From Agarophyton chilense (Eukaryota; Rhodophyta; Florideophyceae; Gracilariales; Gracilariaceae), in NCBI GenBank assembly GCA_030374765.1, contig JARGXX010000099.1, positions 2,170,001 through 2,234,000 of the forward strand: a stretch of 64,000 nt of DNA. The letters run 5' to 3'. The position numbers were made by a program, and so were the translations under genes. The notes beneath the pieces are model-generated. The model was not told the DNA's origin. It ran no database searches and was given only the letters and a program-made list of their open reading frames with translations. This document shows positions 1-11,100 of this stretch, in pieces. Within the stretch, counting starts at the first letter, position 1, and the number at the start of each line of letters is the position of its first letter.

Positions 1-52
1 TGACTGTTGTGCGAGGGCTTCCCGCAACCGCCCGCATTTCCTTCCATCTGTA

Positions 53-480
53 GAGACTTCGGCCTTCTGTGGAAAATGCAATGTATGTTTCAATTGTGCA
101 TTTGTTTTCTTATAATCCTTCGGACCTTGCTGCAGAAGGAGCCGCGGCTCACGGTTAACCAACGAGAATGCTATCTGAACTCTGCTGGAGTACAAAGGCT
201 CGACCTTGTTCCCTTGGCCAGAAAACAAGGAAACTTTCGCCCAATAGATGAGTGCTAGATTCCTAGAACTGAAAATTGCTGCTCTAAGGGATACATACTG
301 AGTGCAAAGCGTTTAAATAGTATGAGGAGCTAGCTAAAAGTTAAGAGAAGATGAAAAGAACATTCCAGGTTTTTCTCTTCTTTATTAATTAAAGTCTGCC
401 AACGATTTTCTCTTGAGTTGCTACAGATAAATCTTCGCATTTAAGCTCTTGTCGAATTGCAACTTTTGACAAGGCAGAAT
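53..480 (+). repeat. Left LTR-like terminal repeat of the old gypsy fossil
   Basis: This stretch aligns, with many substitutions and small gaps, to about 6100-6530. Shared landmarks are the GAGTGCTAGATTCCTAG block (about 250 and 6290), GCGTTTAAATAGT (about 308 and 6348) and a CTCGAGTTGC-like block (about 413 and 6450). Exact ends cannot be set because of divergence. Confidence 0.6.
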
Positions 481-853
481 GTTGGACATTTTGCCTGACC
501 ATGAAGGAGAAAAAACTGTTCATGATGACTTGGCACCCATTCCAACCAAAACTAAGACAATTACTGATACCATAAAAGCTCTTAGACTCAAATATGTCAA
601 TTATTTCCATTTCATTAAGTTCCAGAAGGCCAGAGCCAACTACGAGCGTAAAAGTCAATGAGGAAAACAAAGAGTCAGGTGTAAACATATCTTTGGCTTT
701 GCATCTGACCTCAAGAGACCGAAAAGTTCTCTCCACTTGAGAATTGACCGGGAGTACACCAAAATAATCTCCGTGTCTATGGTGACGGACTAAAACTTGA
801 TGAAACGAATTAAACGTCATTTCGAACACCCTAAAAAAAAATTCAAACTATCC

Positions 854-2247
854 TGTGGTGTCAACCAAACGGTAGCGTGAGAGTGATAGATCTGACGCTT
901 CTAGGGAGCACCCCTTGGGCTCGACCTAAGGAAGAAGATTGAGGATACCTATGAGGTCTGGTATCTCCAGCCACTGAAGTTTGGAACAGAAACGGCGGTC
1001 GTACTAAGACAATGTTCGTAGACAGTGATTCACAGCGCACGCGGATCCGGAAAACCGTACAGACACTAGAGTTACCTTGATGATCGACTGTGGACACCAA
1101 TAGTGGTAAAAGTAGTCTTTAAGGTGCTTCAATTGACAAAAGTGACCAATATGGCCATCCTTGGTGATAATTGTAGAACAATGCTTGGAGCCGAGACACC
1201 TCGAAGATGTTCGGGATTTTCCTCTCTTGAGAGACACGCCTCAAACGGAGGAGAAGCGTCCTAGCGGAGCACAGAATCAGAGCCACTCTGGAAAGGCACG
1301 ACGGAGTCGGGTGTAAGACCGAGGCCAATCCGACGGGATATACCTAGAGTGTTTAGGTGAGCACGGCACAGTCCGGGGTGTGACCAATCCTAGGCGAAGC
1401 AGTACCTCGGAGATCGTCGGAAAAGGAGCGAGGAAACACTCGTATGAGAGGGGCGAGCGGGGTGAGTGGGGCCGCCACTAACGAGAGCCAAAAAGGAGAA
1501 CAAGAGGAAAAAGGGGGAGAAACCCTATACAGGGGCGAGACTACGACAAGTGTAGGCGATTAAATATGAACCCAGGGTGGTGGTAGCACTCTGGTCGAAA
1601 GAGGGGTGGATGAACTAACATGCCACGGGCGTTCACGCAGTATGCGGCGAAGACGCGCCGAAGGCGAAAAGTTCAGAGCCAAGACTCCCTCCTTGGGATC
1701 TCCCAATAGATTGTTTACTGGGGAGCAGTTCCCAATCTCCTAAGTAGTGTGGCGCTCGGCCCTTGACAGTGGGCGTGTGCCCGGAAATAGACACTAAATA
1801 GCGATAGCGTAGCTAAATAAATACAAAAAATTACTAAATAATACTAACTATAAGGTAGAATCCGGGCCACGTGTGGCACGCCTCGCACTCGAGCGTCGGC
1901 ATCCGTGCAGTTCACGTGTTCTGCCCGTGTGCCTTTCCGGTCCTAACCGGCCGTCAGCATGCAATAGCGGTATAGCTTGTCATAGACCAAGCTGGTCTTC
2001 AAGCGAACGAAATCTCTAGGTCCTGGGAAGAAACCCCCTTGAAGATTGTCCTTCAAAAATATAGATCTCACTGGCCTTTTCACCTACGGTGGCGGTCTGG
2101 AAAATGTGGCTACGAGGAGGTGCATTTGAAGTGCGCCTTTGTATTTACTTATCTTTATTTGACAAATACTATATTTTCGAAATGATAATTTTTACCTAAA
2201 CCAGTAAAGTACACGGCGCATGCCGGCAACCATCCAGGTCCAACACA
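854..2247 (+). repeat. Solo-LTR-like repeat copy 1 (interrupted)
   Basis: The sequence at 861-1171 plus 2056-2247 aligns with about 4010-4510; an 884-bp insertion at 1172-2055 is absent from the second copy. It starts TGTGGTG and ends near CAACACA, LTR-like TG...CA termini. Copy 2 ends in CACCACA, the inverse of the copy-1 start. It is read as a solo LTR of an unrecognised family inserted in the old gypsy fossil. Confidence 0.5.
1172..2055 (-). mobile_element. Solo LTR related to the element B family, inserted in a repeat
   Basis: The reverse complement runs TG...CA over 884 bp and follows the same order of landmarks as the element B LTRs (922-983 bp at 45737 and 56839). These include blocks resembling the B LTR 3' end (about 1190-1330) and the 5' end (about 2020-2055). 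Flanking pentamers ATAAT (1167-1171) and AAAAT (2056-2060) match at four of five positions, consistent with a decayed target duplication. The uninterrupted copy at about 4300-4340 shows the empty-site sequence. No internal region is left, so it is read as a solo LTR formed by LTR-LTR recombination. Confidence 0.6.
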
Positions 2248-2879
2248 GGGCAGGATTAACTCATCGGTGAAGCTAAGTATACTACATATTAGACGTCGAG
2301 ACTGCCATTAAGAACGTTCGTATCCGGAGGATTATTCCTGGTGCAGATCTGCGGTGTGATAAGCTCGTCTTGAACTACAAACGTGTATTTGAAGTATCTG
2401 GGTACATCATTTCTCAAAGGGATGTCCCAAGAGTGCGATGGGCCACCTTCACAGTCGTCTTAAACCTACCATCGTGAAGGATATGATGGAAAATGATTTT
2501 GAGTAACAACATTCGAAGGGGTTACGCTGAAGAAGTTTCCGTTACTTCATCTATGAGCTGGTAAGAATTGCAGAGATTGTTAAAGAATCCAGTTCTTGTT
2601 GTAGCAGTGCTGATTTTGACCGCGGAATGAAAAACACGGATAAGAACCGATCTGATGGTAGGACGAAGACGGCCGGTGATTCTTTGAAAGCAATAGAAAA
2701 AATGTTGGAAGGTCCATTTCCATTATGTCTATATGGCGAGCGCAAGATCAAGTATATTCACCATCTCTTCAAAACCTGTCTCCATGTAAAATACAATTCG
2801 AAACAGAAACACAAGCTGATTGCGGTATATAGAAAAGAAAATGGTAGGAATCCAGAGAAACCGAGAGGTATGGAATTTT

Positions 2880-3310
2880 GGGGACTGCCTTCAAGGATGC
2901 GGAAAAGAATTGGATCACTTTTGAACAGGAGATTTTCGAAATTTATCAAGAGTTCAAACGTGGTGACTACCTGTTCTACAACGACCAACCTACCCATTTT
3001 TACAACGAATACATAAAAATTCTGTTTGTGTTTGCAACATCGGCCTTGGGACCAGCTCTGGGAAAGAATGTAGTAAACAGGGTCCAACGCTGGGCGTTGT
3101 ACTTCTCTCAGTTTATTTACATCATTGAACCTGTGGACTGCGAAAAAAACGCATTTGCGGACATATTGCCACGATGGCTGAAAGACTTAAAGACTATGGT
3201 TAAGCTAGCCCGCATCGACTGCATTGTCGAGTCACCTGTTCCTGAGCAGTTCATTCGGCCCGAAATCACCCACTTTAGAGATTCACGGAAACGGTATCAA
3301 GAAACATAGT
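2880..3310 (+). pseudogene. Ty3/gypsy RNase H / connection remnant (old fossil)
   Basis: The translation includes the pattern RVQRWALYFSQFIYIIEP followed by an NAFADILPRW block. This matches the end of the gypsy RNase H domain, where a Lys/Arg-x-x-RWA strand is followed by N-x-x-ADxLTRW. A fossil fragment of the 1-6530 element. Weaker pol-like sequence lies upstream at about 2300-2880. Confidence 0.6.
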
Positions 3311-3544
3311 ACCGTACCAAGCTCAATTGGGATAAAGAGAAAAATTTATGGAAGTAAGTAGATCGTATTTGGATTCCGAGCCCCGACCTCCTGCTTCAGA
3401 TGAAATTAATTTTCATCTCCCATTGCAGCCTTTGCGGTCATCGAGAAGCAGCACCATTTGAAATTATCTTGCGTGAATAATTCGCCTAGACCTCCATGGA
3501 AAAAGACGTCAAGGATTTTTTGGCGTCATATATTCATTGTATCA

Positions 3545-4545
3545 CCACTGCGATATAAACCTAAACGGTAGCAATGCTTGTGATACCTGACGGTTCTTGT
3601 AACGCAATTACTGGTCGGTCAGCGTACTGGTCTCAACCGGTGGATGCGTCGTAGAGCGGGTCCTAAGGTTCGAATCCTTGACTGCGGCACTCCTAGAGTA
3701 CTTGGTGCAATGGGCTGGCGTTTACTGCGTAGTCCTACATGCCAGAGCTACGGAGACGATGGCTTGAAGACCAATTGGTGGAACTTATGTACCAAATGGG
3801 GTAATTTAGTATCCCAACGCTGCCTACCTTGCTCTAGTGGACAAGCGTCACTTTAGCCAAGTAAATAGCAATGGCGAGGCGCTGGGATCTTCCTGGCACT
3901 GTAATGCTAATCTATTACACTAATTAAAATAAAATAATAATCTAAATGAGACCAGCTGAGGTTGGCCAGGCAACGTAGCGTCTGTAAGATACCTCAGATT
4001 CCGGCGGCTTACAGAGCTCAACCGTTATCGTTGCTCTTTCACAGTTCTAGAGAGCGCGCGATGGGTTCTCCGTAGAAGGATAAGATTGAAGATACCTGTA
4101 AGGTCTGGCAGCACCAGCCACTGAAGGGTGCAACAGGAACGGCGGACTTACTAAGATCGCGTTTGTAGAAGATGATTCACAGCGCACGCAGGTCCAGAAA
4201 CCCTTAAGGAAACTAGGCTTACCTTTATTGTCGACTGTAGAAACCAAAAGGGGCAAAAGTAGTCTAGTAGGTGCTTGACTTTACAATAGTGACCGGAATG
4301 GTCATTCTTGGTGAAGGTATACATCTCACCAGCCACCCGACCTACGGTGGCACACCTGGCGACATGGCCACGAGGAGGTGCACTTGAGGTGCGCCTCCCA
4401 ATGTAATTAATTCTATCTAAACAATACTAAATTATCGAAAAGCTACACTTATTTCTGATTGAACCACTGTACTACACGGTGCACGACGGCAACCATTAAG
4501 ATCCACCACATATCATCAATACCTAATCGGTATATCTCACTGTGC
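3545..4545 (+). repeat. About 1-kb insertion in the fossil integrase, including solo-LTR-like copy 2
   Basis: The integrase zinc-finger remnant ends near 3545 (an IHCITT block) and the next integrase block resumes near 4548, so the stretch between is read as inserted. Its right half (about 4010-4510) is the second copy of the repeat at 854-2247 and ends CACCACA. The left half (about 3545-4010) is unassigned and contains a perfect B-box-like GGTTCGAATCC at 3667-3677. Confidence 0.45.
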
Positions 4546-5700
4546 TACAACCACCAAAAATGGTGAAGTGATACTCCTGCCGCACTTCACCGCACTTCAT
4601 TGGACCAATCCGAACAAAGTACTTCAAATCGATTACTTTTACATGGGAGCAGGCATGGATAACATGAAATATGTTCTGTTGATAAGAGATGATATTTCGC
4701 CGTTCATCTGGCTTAGAGCTACAAGCTCAGCTAAAGCCGAATTGGCAGCTTTGGTAAAATCCGAATGGGTAGCTTCTGATGTAGGGAATACACTTAGAAC
4801 GCGGATAACTTGGTGAAGTGTAGACTTAAGTTCGTTTCTGGAGACTCAGTCATTATTCTCCTATTCTTTTATAGTGCCCTAAAGCACTTCTACTTTGTTC
4901 TAGAAGCACAGCATTTATTCTAATATAGTTCTTAGAGTTTCTACAATAAATGTTCTATGGAAGCTTTTAGATTCTTCTACACATTTCTAATTCAAAGAGA
5001 AGTTTCTAGTTGTTTCCTTAAGACCTTCTAGAGGTTTTTACAACAGCTTCATTTGGCGCCGTGCAGTGGATCGTACGTCATCAAGAAAGCCATTTTCTGA
5101 ACGTCCTACATGAACCCATATTCAAGAAGATTCGCTCGAGAAAGCTTTTCACCTCAGCATACAGTCCATATGGAACAGCACGGTGGAAAGGATCAATTGA
5201 GAAGTGCTGCGGACGTGTAAAGCATTGCTTTCCACGTGGGTCCTATCTAGCGTCACAAGATTGGCCTGCTTTGGTTGACTGTGTTCAGAGTGTGGGTAAT
5301 CAATCCCCATTACAGTTCCTTGGATCCAGTCGTCCAGGAGTACTCAAAACTCCCCCAGAGGTGTTTACTGCAATCAAACCCACTAGTCTACTGATGCGTG
5401 CTCTCCAGATGAACAAATACCCTGACGCATGCAGCGATGATCAAGTACGGTTGCAGCAGTTGATGTATATTGAGGCCATGCAAGAATCCTTAGATGCTAT
5501 GGACACAGATGTAGCTGAACTATGCCCGGCCGCGCGCGCTCGCAAAGACATCCTCCACTACAGTAATACCAATATGCTTCGGTCTAAATTTGCAGCTGGA
5601 GATATGGTGCTGGTCAGACGGGCCCAGGAAAGCCAGGGTCAAAAGCTTCGCTTCCTGCGGAAAAGGCTGGAACGGATAATGAAGGTGGTTAGCCCATAGG
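4545..5700 (+). pseudogene. Ty3/gypsy integrase core and C-terminal remnant (old fossil)
   Basis: Near 4600-4800 an integrase core start can be read (HWTNPNKVLQIDYFYMG with a later KYVLLIRDD block). A second stretch, about 5061-5700, shows the SAYSPYG block with the E-containing helix region and a C-terminal FAAGDMVLVRR block typical of the integrase tail. The fragments are interrupted and belong to the 1-6530 fossil. Confidence 0.6.
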
Positions 5701-6099
5701 TATTCGATGTAGAGAGTTTGCTGGATCGAAAAAGAGAAACCGTTCACGCTCGTCGCCTGATCTGGTATCGCACAGACCGCGAAGATCAGAAATTGAGTCC
5801 TGCTTTAGTCGCTCATGCAAAACACTCAGAGACAGTGTATCTCAAGATGTGAAAACCATTCAGGATATTCGAAGAGTAGACCTAACTTTGGAACGGCTTT
5901 TGGAAGGAAAAGAACTTCTTGCTGCTATAGACCGAACCTGGGAGCCCGTGATTCAGTTGGTTAAGTATGTTCCCGAACTGCTTAGCATTTTCTTGAAAAC
6001 TCTGCGTTAGCGACGCTTGAAAAACGAAGCGCTTAGAATCTGCAATGACTCTTTAAGCTCCAAATGAAGATCAAGATTCATGGGGCAATGTATCGACTT

Positions 6100-6530
6100 T
6101 GGCCTTCTGTCGGAACTGAAATGTATTTTTCAAATGTGCATATGTTTTCTTACGGATCTCGAACCTTGCTGCGGAAAGACTCGCGGCTCCATGTAAACAA
6201 ACTGGAATGCTATTTGAACGGTGCAGGAGTACAAAGGCTCGGCCCAGTTTTCTTGGCCCAAAAACAAGCACACCTTCGCGAAATCGATGAGTGCTAGATT
6301 CCTAGCACTCAACATCTTTATCCTAAAAGGTACCGAACGGGCGCAATGCGTTTAAATAGTCCGAAGAGCCAACAAAAAGTAAAGAGAAGAAAAAAAGGAC
6401 TTGCATGTCTTTTCTCGCCTTTACTCTTCCTAGTGTGCGAACTCTTTTTCTCTCGAGTTGCCACAAGTTTCAGTAGATTCGAAGGATCTATTCACAATAA
6501 TGTCAACACGGAAAAACGTAATAAATAAAG
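6100..6530 (+). repeat. Right LTR-like terminal repeat of the old gypsy fossil
   Basis: Direct-repeat partner of about 53-480, in the same orientation, lying downstream of the integrase remnant as a 3' LTR should. Divergence is high compared with the 98-99% identical LTR pairs of elements A-D, so this insertion is much older. Confidence 0.6.
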
Positions 6531-7876
6531 TTATACGAGGCGTTGTGAGCACAATCTGATTTGAATATGGACATCTGGATTCTATTTCGTTAAGACCGGG
6601 ATAGGTTAAACTTGCAGACCCACTAAAGAAAATGGACAGCTGCATAATCGTGGCGATAAAGCTAACTATTTTCACCGGAAGACTAACCATCGATCTTGCC
6701 GATGTTGTGGAAACGCGAAGCTCAGAAAAGCATTTTAGTTAAAAAGAATTGAGGAGGGATATGAATGTCGAGTAATATGCCCGAGTGATATTACTTAACG
6801 ACGGCCAAATTTGCTTAGCTGTAACAGGATTTGAATTTCGAGTAGTATACCCGGGAGATTGTACTTGACGACCACCAAATGTATTAAACTGCAAGAGGTC
6901 GTGCTACACGACAATAGAGATAGCAACATATAAGCTCTGCAAGAAACCTGCAGTAGGCATCTCACTATCGTACTGCAGCCATTTGCACCATCTAACTGTA
7001 TCAGGGATTCCCCGGTACGCTTATATCGATCAATACTTATCGACTCCCTGCTGATGTTGTTTTCGAGAGGTGCACTATCCATTCGATTTATACGAAGTTC
7101 AGTGAGAGTTTGAGCTTAAGCCTCAATTGCTACTTGTTGCTCTTGCAAGGCCCTTTTCTGCTGCTCAAAAATGGAGGCCAGTTCCTCCATACTGACCCCA
7201 AGAGAAGCCTGTGCTTGTCCTTGAGTTCTACTCGTCATCTTCTCTTTTTGAAGCGCAATTAGCTTCTGAGACCGATGTTGCCATGCTATCAAGTGTAAGA
7301 CTTTGGTCAACAACTTAGTATTTATTTCTTCTGCTTGCTCTCTCCTCCTCCTCGACATACTCTTCTTTCAAATCGTAAAGTAGTAACTATCCAATGCAAT
7401 AAACAATCGTCTCGTAAAAATACAAACCAGTGAACGGACGTGATTCGAATTTGAATCCCGTCCATCGAACTTGATCTCGGTTAAGTCCGAACAGCAAGAG
7501 ACAGTCCACTCTCTTACAGATTTTGCTATTGTTGTGCGATATTGGCGTTTGGCTTTTACAGTGCGCTCAATTTGAAGTACTGTGGTGATGCAGCACTATT
7601 GTTTCAGTTTTCATTTCCTAGGAAGCTGAAGGCCAAGTAGCTAGCACGGGTAGTATTTGAGATCATATCGGCGCGATACAGCAACAGTAAAATGTTAAAA
7701 GCTTCGGCGAAACAACTTCTGCATGTACGATATGACGTCTGAATAAAAACACCCAACTTCGAACTTGCATAGAAAAGAGACTGAAAAGCGAATGCAGTGT
7801 TCTGTTGAAACTGGGTCTTAAGAGAGGATCGACTTTCATAAAAATGCGTCCAAAACGAGCCTTTTTTAAAAGTAAC
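6531..7876. other. Spacer, no supported gene
   Basis: No convincing coding region. It holds an imperfect 70-bp tandem duplication (6757-6896) and a short minus-strand frame at 7116-7358, whose Arg/Glu/Gln-rich, coiled-coil-like composition could be a gag scrap but has no diagnostic motif. Probably more decayed repeat DNA. Confidence 0.4.
6757..6896 (+). repeat. Imperfect 70-bp tandem duplication
   Basis: Units 6757-6826 and 6827-6896 share the frame GGAT-TGAAT-TCGAGTA-TAT-CCCG-GAGAT-TACTT-ACGAC at about 75% identity by eye. No function is suggested. Confidence 0.6.
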
Positions 7877-8122
7877 TGTTGCATATACACGTGTTGGACA
7901 CACACGTGTAAGGGTCGGGCCTCTGATCGGAGGTTGCACGGCGGACGGCCAGCAGATACTTAGACATGTAGGCGAAGCACCGACCCGTGAAGGCGATGAT
8001 AGGATCGACAGATTCGTACAATTATCTAGCTTCTCTTTATAAAGCTACTCTGCATTGACAACCCCGACCGAACGTTGCTTCATTGGCACGCAGTCTACCC
8101 CTGTCAACCAGTAGTTTCAACA
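7877..8122 (+). repeat. Element D 5' LTR (246 bp)
   Basis: Direct-repeat partner of 12726-12971. It starts TGTTGC and ends TTCAACA, with perfect short inverted termini TGTTG/CAACA. Position 8010-8025 carries the sequence complementary to the primer site. No clear TATA box is seen upstream of 8010. Confidence 0.92.
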
Positions 8123-8137
8123 TAATTGTACGAATCT
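8122..8137 (+). promoter_or_regulatory. Element D primer-binding site, complementary to its own LTR
   Basis: ATAATTGTACGAATCT at 8122-8137 (first base is the last LTR base) is the exact reverse complement of AGATTCGTACAATTAT at 8010-8025 inside the LTR, 16 of 16 positions. This is where a tRNA primer site normally lies. The match predicts self-priming by the folded-back 5' end of the RNA, as known for Tf1 of fission yeast. Complementarity is seen directly; the mechanism is inferred. Confidence 0.7.
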
Positions 8138-8167
8138 CCGCAGCTACTCGTCCGCACCCACACAAAC

Positions 8168-11100
8168 ATGGAGAACCCGAGCGAGAGGAAGGATATGGGT
8201 AAGCCGCGAGAAACGGATCAACAAAATAGGGGCGTGGACCGAAACAGAAAACCAAACCGTGCAGGGTACTCAGAAGGTTTCCGTGGAGATCATAAAGATC
8301 TGCAAGGATTCGTGTACACCTACGATTCGACCGCGCGCGCTAACCAATACGACAAAACAACGAAGAAGATCTCTGAATGGGTCGAGAAGGAGCTTCCGTT
8401 CTCAAAAGACATCTGGAAGGCAATGGCCAAGCTTAAGGACCCAGAAATCGAATTCTGGAAACCCACAGCACCTGATGCGAACGAGCCCGTGAGTAAAATG
8501 GAAGAGTCACTCTTTAATGAAAAGATAAAGGAATACATGCTGAGAAAGCGAACTTACGAAAACAACACATTCAAGGTCTACTCAATTGTCCTAGGGCAAT
8601 GCTCCGGGGCCATGAAAGCCAAACTCGAGGGGCAGGACAATTGGACCGCAATACATGAAAAGCATGACCTGGTGAAACTTCTGAAGAGCATAAAAGTATG
8701 GATGCTCAACCAGCAGAGCGATAGAAGCCCCGTTCTGTCCACTTATTCTGCGATAACAGCATTGTTTAAAACACGCCAACAGCGCTATGAGGAACTACCG
8801 GAGTTCCGAAAGAGATTCGTGGCTGCCGCGGAGGTGCTACAACACATAGGGGTATCACTGGGTGGCGCACTCACGACCATAACAGACGGAATAATAGCCG
8901 ATGAACACAAATCAGAAAGAGAACCGGCGACAGCACAAGTGATTAAGAGTGCGGAAACGAAGGCTCTTGACAGGATGCTAGCGGTGGCTTTCATACAGTC
9001 AGCTGACAAGGCCCGCTACCAGCAGGTGGCCGTAAACCTCGAGAATGAGTTCCTCAAGAGCAATGACCAATACCCCTGTGACATAACCGCTGCATACAAT
9101 ATGTTGACGAACTGGAAACACACCGCGGTGTTAAGAGACCAACCAGTTACAGACGGGGTGAACTTCGCGCAGGAAACTGAGAGCAAAGAGACTGCGGGAT
9201 TCTTCCGCCCCAACAGGAAAGGGGCAAGGGACAGATCGAATGACATCTGCTGCAAGTGCGGAAAGCGCGGTCACCATGCCTGGGAGCGAACAAAATGCGA
9301 AGGTGGGGTGGCCGACCACGATGGATCGGCACATGCGATGGTGGAGGGAGGGATGTCTACAGCCAATCCCCAGGAAGACAGCAATGATGACTGCGATGTG
9401 GCTTTCTGCATGTCGGACCAGGCAGGCTCAGGCGAACTCCGCCGTGCCCACGGGGGGGTGTTCAGCAGCGTCACGACCAACTCGTTCAACAAGCGCCACG
9501 CACAGGTTGTCACAAAAGGAAGCATCGGGCTCGACAGCATGTCATCGGTCGACGTTTTCGCGGACAACCGACTGCTATACAACATCAGGACGGTGAACGA
9601 CACAATGCGCATCGTATGTAATGCAGGCGTGGTAGTAGTGAACAAGATAGGAGACTTTCCAGGCTATGGCCCTGTATGGTTCCATGAGGACGCGATAGCG
9701 AACATTCTATCGTTGAGCAACGTGCAGCGGCGTTTCCGGGTGACATACGACAGTAAGCGGGGAAACTGCTTCGTGGTGCACCGGCCAGACGGATCACGTC
9801 GAGTATTTACACAGACCGAAAAAGGGCTGTACACGTCTCCGGTCTTAGAGCAGCGGCCGAAACAGTCAAGCGTGCTACTCATCACAACAGTGGAAGGGAA
9901 TAAGCAGGCTTACACGAGGCGTCAGGTCAAGACGGCAGAGACCGCCAGGCGTCTACAGATCATAACGGGTAGGCCGAGTGATCGGCGGCTGAGCGAGATC
10001 ATGGCTGGCAGACTATTGAGGAACTGTCCAATAACCGAAGAAGATGTCGTCAACGCCCGGATGATATACGGCCCAGACGTTGGGGCGCTAGAAGGGAAAA
10101 CTGTCAGACGCAAGGCCGAACAAGTAGATCTAAGACTGTCGGTGGTCCCGTCCGAGCTGGCGCGGAGGCACAGAGAGGTGACAGTGTGCTTCGACATAAT
10201 TTACATCAACGGGCTCCCATTCCTCGTTTCGATAGCACGTGATGTCAAGTTCTGCACCGCCGAGGCGATCGCGAACCGTCGGGATGGAACCATAATGGCA
10301 AGTCTCATGAAATTCAAGGCAACATACGGGAGGCGAGGGTTCACGATGAGCCAGGCAGCTGGCGACAATGAGTTTGCGTCGCTGGAGACAGCGCTACGCG
10401 ACATTGGGATTTCGCTGAAAGTGGTCGCCCGCGATGAACACGTGCCGGAGATAGAGCGCCACATACGAACCCTCAAAGAGCGATGTCGCGCGACCTTCTG
10501 TGCTCTGCCGTTCAAGAAAGTTCCAGCGAGAATGCTGGTGGAGCTTGTATACGCCATGTCGTTCTGGCTACACGCATTCCCCGCAGCCGATGGGGTTTCC
10601 CCAACCATAAGCCCGAGGGAGCTCATCACCGGCGTCACACTGGAGGCGTCCAAACACTGCGTGGTGCCGTTCGGGGCCTACGTCCAGACACACGAACAGC
10701 ATGACAATACGATGCAGTCGCGGACGATATGCTCCATTGCACTTCGCCCAACCGGGAATGTGCAGGGGGCGCACTACTTCCTTAGTCTCCACACTGGGAA
10801 AAGAATCAGCCGCAACCATTGGACCGAGATCCCCATGCCAGCGGACGTGATACGGCGAGTACACGAGATGGCCGAAAGCAACGCGTCCAACCGCCTAGTA
10901 TTCGGTGATCGCAACAACACCGAGGGTACCGAGTCGGACGACGAGGCGTGGGAAGACGTATCGGTGGATAGCAACTCGTCGGCGGAACCGGAGCAGGCAG
11001 AGCGCGGTGGTACGGCCGAGGAAGAGCATACAACGGTGGAGGACAGAACGGTGCCATTGCCACCACAACCCGATCTGCACAACGCAAATACATTCGCTGA

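Larger units (their letters stand above)
1..6530 (+). mobile_element. Old Ty3/gypsy LTR retrotransposon fossil (nested, heavily decayed)
   Basis: Two diverged direct repeats (about 53-480 and 6100-6530) flank remnants of RNase H (about 2880-3310) and integrase (about 3480-3560, then 4545-5700) in the order expected for Ty3/gypsy pol. The element may begin before the window. It is badly broken, with more than ten interruptions, and has been invaded by at least three later repeats (854-2247, 1172-2055 and about 3545-4545). The terminal repeats are diverged enough that this is clearly the oldest LTR element here. Family assignment rests on conserved RNase H and integrase patterns read by eye. 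Confidence 0.7.

Noticed and set aside
7116-7358. Coiled-coil-like minus-strand frame, possible gag start
   Set aside because: Only 80 codons, composition-based resemblance, no neighbouring pol parts in the right order.
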